64,000 bases of DNA. Origin: Bog-473 sp963719485 (GTDB lineage: Bacteria; Actinomycetota; Acidimicrobiia; Acidimicrobiales; RAAP-2). Position numbers and translations under genes: made by a program. Within the stretch, counting starts at the first letter, position 1, and each line of letters begins with the position of its first letter. Under the pieces are notes generated by a model, which worked only from the letters and a program-made list of their open reading frames with translations, was not told the origin of the DNA and did no database searches. Shown here in pieces: positions 57,495 through 64,000 of the stretch. The stretch spans positions 3,906,001-3,970,000 of the forward strand of contig OY970387.1 of NCBI GenBank assembly GCA_963719485.1, in the 5' to 3' direction.

Positions 57495-59582
57495 ATGGGC
57501 ATGGCGCAGGAGGGCTACCGGGTCGGCGTCGACGTGGGGGGCACGTTCACGGACCTCATCTGCATCACACCGGACGGCCGGGTCGTCCTGGACAAGACTC
57601 CGACGACTCCAGAGGACCAGTCGGTCGGGGTCCTGACTGGAATGGAGCAGCTGGCCGCCACCTTCGGGCTCGACCACACAGCCTTCTGCGGGGCCCTGGA
57701 GGCGTTCGTCCACGGGACGACCACGGCGGACAACACCATGATCGAGATGAGCGGCGCCCCCACCGGCCTGCTGGCCACCGAGGGGCACCGCGACGAGATC
57801 GAGCTGCGGCGGGACCACAAGGAGGAGATCTGGGACCCCACCGCTCCCCCGCCCGTGCCGATCGCCCGCCGCCGGGCCCGCATTGCCATCCCCGAGCGCT
57901 GTGACTTCGAGGGCAACGTGGTGCTGACACTCGACGAGGAGGCGGTGCGCCGAGGCGTGCGCCGGCTGCAGAAGCTGGGCGTGGAGTCCATCGCCGTGTG
58001 CTTCCTCTTCAGCTTCGTCAACCCCGACCACGAGCGGCGGGCCCGCCAGCTGATCCGCGAGGAGTATCCCGACGTCGGGCACATCTCGCTGTCGCACGAG
58101 GTGCTCCCCCGGGCACCCGAGTTCGAACGGACCTCGACGACGCTCGTCAACGCGTACGTGGCGCCGAAGATCAGCGCTTACGTCGACCGCCTGGTGGAGA
58201 AGCTTCGCCAGTCCGGCTTCGACGGCCAGGTCGTGCTGATGCAGTCGAGCGGGGGCGTCATGCCGCCCCAGTCCGTGCAGCGGCGCGCCGTCTCGCTCCT
58301 CGGATCAGGCCCGACCGGTGGCGTCATGGGGGCGGCGGTGGCAGCCGGCCGCAGCGGCGTCCACGACTTCGTGGCCGCGGACATGGGCGGCACGTCCTAC
58401 GACGTGTGCCTGGTGGAGAAGGGCCAGCCCGCCGTGGCCACCGACTGGAACTGGCGCCACCGCTACTACGTGAACCTGCCCATGGTCGACATCCACAGCG
58501 TGGGCGCCGGCGGGGGCTCCATCGCCCGCGTGCGCCAGGGCGCGCTGCTGGTCGGCCCAGACTCTGCGGGCTCGGTGCCTGGACCGGTCTGCTACTCCCG
58601 CGGCGGGGTACGCCCCACCGTCACCGACAGTGATGCTGCGCTCGGGTACCTGCCCGCCAAGGGCTTCGCCGGGGGCCGGATGGAGCTCGACGTGGAGGCC
58701 GGTCGCGCCGCCATCGCCCGCGACCTCGCCGAGCCGCTCGGACTCGACGTCGACGATGCCGCGTGGGCGGTACAGCGCATCGTCAACGCCAACATGGCCA
58801 ACGCCGTGCGCAAGGTGCTGTCCCAGCACGGCGCCGACCCGCGCACCCTGTCCATGGTGGCCTACGGCGGCGGTGGCCCGGTGCACGCCTGGGCCCAGGC
58901 GCGCGAGCTCGGCATCGGCCGCGTGCTGGTGCCCAAGGCCTCACCGGCCTTCTCCGCGCTCGGCCTGCTCGTCTCGGACTACGTGGTCGACCTCATGCGC
59001 GCGTACGTCGTCAAGCTGTCCGACATCGACCTGGGCCGGGTGCGCGCGCTGGCGGCTGAGCTGCGCCGGGACGCAGAGGCCGAGCTGGCACCGGCGCGGC
59101 TCGGCCCGGGTGCGGTGCAGGCCGATCTGTTCGCGCAGATGTGCTACCACGGACAGAACTTCGACATGTCGGTGCCCCTGCCCGAGGGCGAGTCGCTCTC
59201 CGAGGAACACCTGCTCGACCTGGCCGACCGCTTCCACCACCAGCACGAAACGGCGCGTGGCTTCGCCTTCCCGACCCAGCAGCCGCTGGTCCGCGGCATC
59301 CGCCTCGTGCAGCGAGGCGCCACCCCCAAGCCCCCGGTGCTGGCCCGCATGGGCGAGGTGACCCATGCCGCCGACGCGCGCAGCGGGTCGCGCCCGGTGC
59401 ATCTCGGTACGGGGTTCGTGGACACGCCGACCTACGATGGCGCAGTGCTGGGGGCTGGCGCCGTGGTGGAGGGACCAGCGCTCATCGAAGAGCCCTTCAC
59501 GGTCGTCGTGCTGGCGCCGTCCGACGTTGCCGTGCTCGACGAGCACGGCAACTACGACATCACCATCGGACCGGCCGGCTGA
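57495..59582 (+). CDS. hyuA: hydantoinase/oxoprolinase family protein, HyuA type
   Basis: 695 aa, full length. N-terminal 'YRVGVDVGGTFTDLICITPDGRVVLDKT' nucleotide site, 'FVHGTTTADNTMIEMSG', 'LLGSGPTGGVMGAAVAAGRSGVHDFVAADMGGTSYDVCLVEKG', and late 'AYGGGGPVHAWAQARELGIGRVLVPKASPAFSALGLL'. ATP-dependent hydrolysis of hydantoins, 5-oxoproline-like lactams or acetophenone carboxylation in relatives. Those enzymes need a B subunit; none is adjacent. Divergent from the GMC pair. ATG 57495 or 57501 may be used. Confidence 0.9.
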   Translation: MGMAQEGYRVGVDVGGTFTDLICITPDGRVVLDKTPTTPEDQSVGVLTGMEQLAATFGLDHTAFCGALEAFVHGTTTADNTMIEMSGAPTGLLATEGHRDEIELRRDHKEEIWDPTAPPPVPIARRRARIAIPERCDFEGNVVLTLDEEAVRRGVRRLQKLGVESIAVCFLFSFVNPDHERRARQLIREEYPDVGHISLSHEVLPRAPEFERTSTTLVNAYVAPKISAYVDRLVEKLRQSGFDGQVVLMQSSGGVMPPQSVQRRAVSLLGSGPTGGVMGAAVAAGRSGVHDFVAADMGGTSYDVCLVEKGQPAVATDWNWRHRYYVNLPMVDIHSVGAGGGSIARVRQGALLVGPDSAGSVPGPVCYSRGGVRPTVTDSDAALGYLPAKGFAGGRMELDVEAGRAAIARDLAEPLGLDVDDAAWAVQRIVNANMANAVRKVLSQHGADPRTLSMVAYGGGGPVHAWAQARELGIGRVLVPKASPAFSALGLLVSDYVVDLMRAYVVKLSDIDLGRVRALAAELRRDAEAELAPARLGPGAVQADLFAQMCYHGQNFDMSVPLPEGESLSEEHLLDLADRFHHQHETARGFAFPTQQPLVRGIRLVQRGATPKPPVLARMGEVTHAADARSGSRPVHLGTGFVDTPTYDGAVLGAGAVVEGPALIEEPFTVVVLAPSDVAVLDEHGNYDITIGPAG

Positions 59583-59604
59583 CGAGGAGGGGCGCCCGGC
59601 GGCG

Positions 59605-60708
59605 TCATGTCGCGTCAGGCTGGGGCGGGGCGTGGTGGACTTCCGCCCCTGGCTCCGGGTGCGGCACCGCGCCGACGCGATGGGCAAACCAGAGCAGGGC
59701 ACGCTCGCCCTCGTCGAGCACCTCGCAGACCAGGTTCCCCGTCTCGCTCGCGCCGAGGTCGACCAGGCGGCACCAGTTGTCGAGCACCCGGAAGCCGGGG
59801 CCGCGATAGTGCCGGCCGGCGGCGCAGAACGGCGCGGCCGTCAGGCGCAGGCCCCAGGCCACCAGACCGCCCGCGATCTCCGGGAAGGCCGGCCGGTGCC
59901 GCAGGACGTCGTCATACCGGCCGGTCACGACGTCGGCCATGTTCTCGAGCGCTTCGGAGCCTGGTTCGAAGTAGCGCGAGTGCGCCGTGACCGGTGGATG
60001 GTCGGGTGCGTTCGTGCTCATCCTCGTGCCGCCGAACTCCGGCGAGGCGGGATCGGCCCCGAAGACCCCGAGCTCTGCGATGGCGTCCCCCGGCGCCTGC
60101 TCGGAGAAGAAGTGTGCCTGCTGGAGGTGCAGGTCGCGCAGCTCGTCCACGGTCATGCCCGGGCTGCCCGCCACGACGACGTCGGTGACCTCCAGACCGG
60201 CGTCGGCCAGGGCCGCACCGGCGACGATCGACCCGAAGCTGTGGGCGACCAAGGTCAATGACTGCTCGGGCCCCAGGGAGAGAGAGGCGACGAACTCCGT
60301 CAGGTCGCGGGCGGCGGTCACCAGGTCCTCGTTGCACTCGATCGACCCCGCCGCCGCAGCGACGACGTCGGCCGGGTTGTCGTAGCCCTTCCACAGGACC
60401 ACCGCGGTCGCGGTGCTCGCTTCGTAGAGGTTGATTGCATCGGGGATCCAGTCCTGACACAGGTTCGACCCGTCACCGACACCGGGAACGACCACGGCCA
60501 CGTGCTCGGCCGTGTCGAGATCACCGAACAGCAGTGCGTAGTGCTGCAGCTGGGGCCGGTACACGAGAATGGCGCCCCCGGAGGACAGGAGGGTCTGCAG
60601 GAGGATGATCCGGTCTTCATCGCCTTCGTCCGTCGCGCCGGCGAGGTCCATCTTCGCCGCGGCGAGGTTGCTGGCCGCCCGACGGGACAGCAGATCCTTT
60701 CCGGGCAT
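59605..60708 (-). CDS. DUF1023 alpha/beta-hydrolase
   Basis: 367 aa from ATG 60708. 'EHVAVVVPGVGDGSNLCQDWIPDAINLYEAS' and the nucleophile elbow 'LTLVAHSFGSIVAGAALADAG' are typical of DUF1023 proteins, an actinobacterial group of unknown substrate. A DNA or protein partner is not evident. Convergent with hyuA (22 bases), divergent from the DMT-like gene. Confidence 0.8.
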   Translation of the reverse strand: MPGKDLLSRRAASNLAAAKMDLAGATDEGDEDRIILLQTLLSSGGAILVYRPQLQHYALLFGDLDTAEHVAVVVPGVGDGSNLCQDWIPDAINLYEASTATAVVLWKGYDNPADVVAAAAGSIECNEDLVTAARDLTEFVASLSLGPEQSLTLVAHSFGSIVAGAALADAGLEVTDVVVAGSPGMTVDELRDLHLQQAHFFSEQAPGDAIAELGVFGADPASPEFGGTRMSTNAPDHPPVTAHSRYFEPGSEALENMADVVTGRYDDVLRHRPAFPEIAGGLVAWGLRLTAAPFCAAGRHYRGPGFRVLDNWCRLVDLGASETGNLVCEVLDEGERALLWFAHRVGAVPHPEPGAEVHHAPPQPDAT

Positions 60709-60765
60709 GGAACAGGTTACGTCGCGTCCACCGGCCCAACGAGGTACCTCGCTAATCTGGCCGCC

Positions 60766-61638
60766 ATGGGTGAGGCACTGGCCATCCTGGCGGCCGTGCT
60801 GTTCGCGCTCGGTACCGTCCTCCAGCAGAAGGGCACGCTTTCGACCGCAGCGGCCGGCGACGACCCCCGCTTCTTGCTCCAGATCCTGCACCGCCCGGTC
60901 TGGCTCGCCGGCATGGTGCTCCAGTCCACGGGCTGGGTCGTGCAGGCGATGGCACTGGACCGCGGGTCGCTCGTGGTGGTCCAGTCCCTCACCGCGCTCA
61001 GCCTGGTCATTGCGCTCCCCCTCGGTGCGGTCTTGACCAACCAGCACATCGGGCGGCGTGAGCTCACCGGCGCCACGCTCACCCTCGTCGGCATCATCTT
61101 CTTCATCTCGGCCGGGCAGCCCCAGGGGGGCACGACGCACCCCTCCGCCTCAGCGTGGTGGGCGGCCTGCCTGATCACCGCCGGGCTGGTTTTCATGCTG
61201 TTCATGCTCGGCCGCAGCTTCACCGGCGCCTCCAAGGCGCTCGTCTTCGGCGCCGCGGCCGGCCTCGGCTACGGCCTGCAGGCGGCCGTGACGAAGACCT
61301 TCGTCACCGAGCTCGGTGGCGGTGTCCTCGCGCTGCTCAGCACGTGGTCGGTCTACGTGCTGATCATCTCCGCCGTGAGCGGGTTCGTGCTCCAGCAGTC
61401 CGCGCTCAAGACCGGCGTGCTGGCGCCCGCCATGGCGTCGAGCAACTCGGTGACGCTCTTCTCCAGCGTGATCCTCGGCATCACGGTCTACGGCGAGACG
61501 CTGGCGAAGACCGGCACCGGCCACGCAAGCTCCACCGTCATCGGACTGGTCGTCGCCGTGGTCGGCATTGCTTTCCTCGCCGGCTCCGAAGCGCCGACCG
61601 AGGTGGCAGGCGCCGCCAGCCCTTCAGCCGCGACGTGA
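60766..61638 (+). CDS. DMT-type multi-helix membrane protein (EamA/DUF803-like)
   Basis: 290 aa. About nine membrane helices in two halves ('ALAILAAVLFALGTVLQQKG', 'GSLVVVQSLTALSLVIALPLGAVL', 'VYVLIISAVSGFVLQQSALKTGVLAPAMASSNSVTLFSSVILG'). The two-half pattern fits DMT/EamA-like transporters; DUF803 magnesium transporters are a related possibility. Ligand unknown. ATG 60766 fits the start. Confidence 0.8.
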   Translation: MGEALAILAAVLFALGTVLQQKGTLSTAAAGDDPRFLLQILHRPVWLAGMVLQSTGWVVQAMALDRGSLVVVQSLTALSLVIALPLGAVLTNQHIGRRELTGATLTLVGIIFFISAGQPQGGTTHPSASAWWAACLITAGLVFMLFMLGRSFTGASKALVFGAAAGLGYGLQAAVTKTFVTELGGGVLALLSTWSVYVLIISAVSGFVLQQSALKTGVLAPAMASSNSVTLFSSVILGITVYGETLAKTGTGHASSTVIGLVVAVVGIAFLAGSEAPTEVAGAASPSAAT

Positions 61639-61703
61639 CGTCCTTGCGGCACCAATGGACGGCGCGCGCCACGCACAGCCCAGCGCGGTCGTAGGGCGCG
61701 ACC

Positions 61704-62294
61704 GTGCAGCTCCTCGCGGCCGTGGACATCGCCGGCGGATGGTGGGTGTACCTGGGTCTGTTCGTCGCGGTGGCGGCCTCGTGGGCCGGCGTCCCCTTCA
61801 TCGGTGCCACCGCGCTCACCGCGGCCGGCGTCGCCGCCAGCCAGGGCAATCTCAACCTGCCACTCGTCATCGCGGTGGCGACGTTGGGGGGCGAGGTGGG
61901 CGGCCTCATCGGCTACGCCATCGGGAACCGCTGGGGCCGCGCGCTCGTGGACCGGCCGGGCAAGCACCAGGCGGGGCGCCAGCGCATGGTCGAGCGGGGC
62001 GAGCGGGCCTATGCCCGCTGGGGCCGCCTCGCCGTCTTCTTCACACCGGCCATCGTCTCGGGCACGGCAAAAATGGAGCACGGTGAGTTCGTCCTCTGGA
62101 ACCTGCTGGCGTCACTCGCCTTCGCGGTGTCGGTCGCGGCCAGTGCCTACGGGCTCGGCCGTATCTTCACGGGCCACGACTCCGCGCGTGACGTCGCGAC
62201 GCTGCTGGTCGGGCTGGCCGTCGGCACCTTGGTCACAATGCTGTACCACCGCCACCGGCGTCGTCGCGCCGCCAGCGTGGCAACACCGGGCTGA
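61704..62294 (+). CDS. DedA/VTT-domain membrane protein
   Basis: 196 aa from GTG 61704. 'LPLVIAVATLGGEVGGLIGYAIGNRWGRALVDRPGKHQAGRQRMVERGERAYARWGRLAVFFTPAIVSGTAKM' has the 'GGxxGxxIGYxxG...G' and 'R...FTPxxSG' pattern of the DedA family, which moves phospholipid carriers or supports envelope homeostasis. Several membrane helices. Convergent with the acyl-CoA dehydrogenase gene (4-base gap). Confidence 0.8.
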   Translation: MQLLAAVDIAGGWWVYLGLFVAVAASWAGVPFIGATALTAAGVAASQGNLNLPLVIAVATLGGEVGGLIGYAIGNRWGRALVDRPGKHQAGRQRMVERGERAYARWGRLAVFFTPAIVSGTAKMEHGEFVLWNLLASLAFAVSVAASAYGLGRIFTGHDSARDVATLLVGLAVGTLVTMLYHRHRRRRAASVATPG

Positions 62295-62298
62295 CCCG

Positions 62299-63442
62299 TC
62301 AGCGCGGCAAGCCGAGGATGCGCCCGGCAATGATGTCGCGCTGCACCTGTGAGGTCCCACCGGCGATGCCGGCTGCCTTGCTCCACAGCCACTGACGCGC
62401 CCACGGCCCGGCTTCGGCCGACGCCGGGTCGCGCCCCGTGACGAGCAGGGCCGCCTCGGACAGTTCCTGCGTCATGGCCGTCCAGGTGAGCTTGATCCAG
62501 CTCGACTCCGGCCCGGGCTCCTCGCCGCGGCCGAGCCGGGTGAGCGTGCGCAGGTTGTGCAGGCGCAGCACGTGCAGGTCGATGGAGGCCCGCGCCAGCG
62601 CGTCAGCGACCAGCGGGTCGTCCAACGCGCCGTTGCCCCGAGCTTCCTCGTAGAGCCGGGCCAGGTAGGCCTCGTGGACGACCTGCTCCTTAAAGGGGAA
62701 GTTCGTGCCGCGCTCGTGCGCGAGGGTGGAACCGGCCACCGTCCAGCCCTGGCCCTCGGTGCCCACCACGTGTTCAGTCGGCACGAACACGTCGGTCAGG
62801 AAGACCTCGTTGAATTCGGCGTCGCCCGTCATCTGCACGAGCGGGCGGACGTCCACACCCGGATCGGACATGTCGACGATCAGCGCCGTGATCCCCTGCT
62901 GCGGGCGCGGCGCATCGGCGTCCGTGCGGGCCAGGCACAACCCCCAGGAGGCGAACTGGGCGTAGGACGTCCAGACCTTCCGGCCCGTGACCTCGAAGCC
63001 CCCCGCGACCGGCTTGGCGCGCGTGGACAATGAGGCCAGGTCGCTCCCCGCGTCGGGCTCGCTGAACAGCTGGCACCAGATCTCCTCTGCCGAGAGGATG
63101 GCCGGCAGGTGACGCAGCCGCTGGTCCTCGGTGCCGTGAGCCAGCAGTGTCGGGCCGACCAGGTTGATGCCGACCCTGTTGATCGGCTGCGGGGCCTGGG
63201 CACGGGCGTACTCGCTCTGGTACAGCGCGACCTGGACCGGCGTGGCGCTGCGGCCGCCGTAGGCGCGGGGCCAGTGGACGCCCACCCAGCGGTCGGCGGC
63301 CAGGGTGGCCTGCCAGTCGCGGCCCCATGCCACCTCGTCGGCCAGGTCGACGAAAGCGGGTGGGTGGCGCAGGTGGCCGGCCAGCCACGCGCGCGAAGGA
63401 GGAGGCGAACTCCTCGTCCTCCTGCTTCAGCGCGAGATCCAC
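62299..63442 (-). CDS. acyl-CoA dehydrogenase, apparent N-terminal frameshift
   Basis: About 380 aa. Main frame from 'AWGRDWQATLAADRWVGVHWPRAYGG' through 'EIWCQLFSEPDAGSDLASLSTRAKPV' (FAD-contact motif) and 'RKVWTSYAQFASWGLCLARTD' to 'GGTSQVQRDIIAGRILGLPR'. The GTG at 63442 begins 'DLALKQEDEEFASSF' in another frame; removing one base near 63390-63397 joins it as 'FRAWLAGHLRHPPAFVDLADEV'. FAD-dependent alpha,beta-dehydrogenation of an acyl-CoA. Divergent from the acyl-CoA ligase 66 bases away, so the two probably share a route. Confidence 0.83.
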
Positions 63443-63507
63443 GCGGCCCCTCTCACGTGGAACGCCATGGGCGTCACGCTATCGGGGCCCGGGTATGGTG
63501 CCCTGCC

Positions 63508-64000
63508 GTGACGCCCCGCCTCCGACCGACCTGGGTGCCGGACCTGGCCCGGCGCTACCGCCGACCGGGGGGCCCGTGGGACGGGCCGACGCTCGACACC
63601 CTGCTCTCCGCACACGGCGGCGAAGTGGTCGACGGCGACACCCGTCTCAGCGCGGCGCAGGCGAACGCGCTGGTGGCGACCGTGGCCGGCGGGCTGCGGG
63701 CCCGCGGCGTCAGGAGGGGTGACGCCGTGGCATGGCAGGTCCCCAACAGCTTGGCTGCGGCCGTCCTGACGCGAGCCTGCTGGCGCATCGGCGCCGTCGC
63801 CGCGCCCGTCCTGCATTCGTTCGGCGCGGCAGACGTCGAGGCGGCCCTGGGCCAGATCGACCCGGCACTCGTCGTCGAGGTCGCGCCCGACGCGTTCTCC
63901 GACCCCGCTGCGCTCGCCCAGGCCCTCGGCGGCGCCCCGGTACCCGCCGGAAGCTCGCCCAGCCGTCCCTCCGACGTGGCCCTCGTGCTGTTCACCTCCG
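63508..64000 (+). CDS. AMP-dependent acyl-CoA synthetase/ligase, N-terminal part (cut by window edge)
   Basis: At least 164 codons from GTG 63508, running off the window. 'LRARGVRRGDAVAWQVPNSLAAAVLTRACWRIGAVAAPVLHSFGAADVEAAL' is the typical N-terminal region of the ANL superfamily, and the last residues 'VALVLFTS' open the A3 P-loop (TSGTTG) that lies past the edge. Would activate a carboxylic acid to its CoA ester, feeding the neighbouring acyl-CoA dehydrogenase. Confidence 0.88.
   Translation, partial: MTPRLRPTWVPDLARRYRRPGGPWDGPTLDTLLSAHGGEVVDGDTRLSAAQANALVATVAGGLRARGVRRGDAVAWQVPNSLAAAVLTRACWRIGAVAAPVLHSFGAADVEAALGQIDPALVVEVAPDAFSDPAALAQALGGAPVPAGSSPSRPSDVALVLFTS

Overview
The window is a dense, high-GC stretch of a bacterial chromosome that looks actinobacterial. 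Acidimicrobiia or a related lineage is my inference, not proven. The reasons are pervasive GTG starts with 4-base GTGA/ATGA overlaps, a mycothiol-dependent maleylpyruvate-isomerase-type protein, an F420-type luciferase-like oxidoreductase, DUF3089 and DUF1023 hydrolases, class III cyclase and DHA2 transporters, together with an mreBCD/PBP2 rod-shape operon. No insertion sequence, phage, CRISPR array or replication origin was seen. No gap between genes exceeds 300 bases.

Layout. 1-3.96 kb: an amidohydrolase cut by the window edge, a DtxR-type metal regulator (apparent frameshift) and a copper amine oxidase on the minus strand, divergent from purine nucleoside phosphorylase and a VOC protein. 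3.98-18.9 kb: a long minus-strand housekeeping block, read tig > clpP > clpX > folC > ndk > mreB > mreC > mreD > mrdA > radical SAM pair > rne/rng > rplU > rpmA, covering protein quality control, folate, nucleotides, cell-wall elongation and RNA processing. 19-29.8 kb: small-molecule and signalling genes, including an alpha/beta-hydrolase-cyclase fusion, a double beta-propeller protein, a DoxX-Rieske membrane fusion, a cupin/SnoaL pair behind an operator-like repeat array, and an ATPase-less regulator relative. 29.8-38.7 kb: three tRNA genes (Pro, Arg, His), two DHA2 exporters, an orphan ParA, a DUF3089 lipase-like protein, LOG, an FkbM methyltransferase and small ligand-binding proteins. 38.7-64 kb: a catabolic region rich in dehydrogenases, amidohydrolases, acyl-CoA enzymes and oxidoreductases, ending in a truncated acyl-CoA synthetase.

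How the genes may work together. The 43-64 kb region combines two N-acyl-D-amino-acid deacylase paralogues (a third lies at 20 kb), two ACMSD-type amidohydrolases, an aldehyde dehydrogenase, a luciferase-like oxidoreductase, a DUF35 protein overlapping a thiolase-like protein with no visible catalytic cysteine (the arrangement of Ltp2/ChsH2-type retro-aldolases), an Fe-S-type GMC dehydrogenase with its small subunit, a hydantoinase-A protein, an acyl-CoA dehydrogenase and an acyl-CoA ligase. This suggests a CoA-dependent degradation route for a side-chain-bearing, possibly amide-containing compound. The substrate cannot be named from sequence.

Six genes (DtxR regulator, folC, maleylpyruvate-isomerase-like, 2-hydroxyacid dehydrogenase, HAD, acyl-CoA dehydrogenase) each continue smoothly in another frame after a single-base slip, seven slips in all, mostly in G/C-rich runs. 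Most likely these are uncorrected sequencing indels rather than real pseudogenes.
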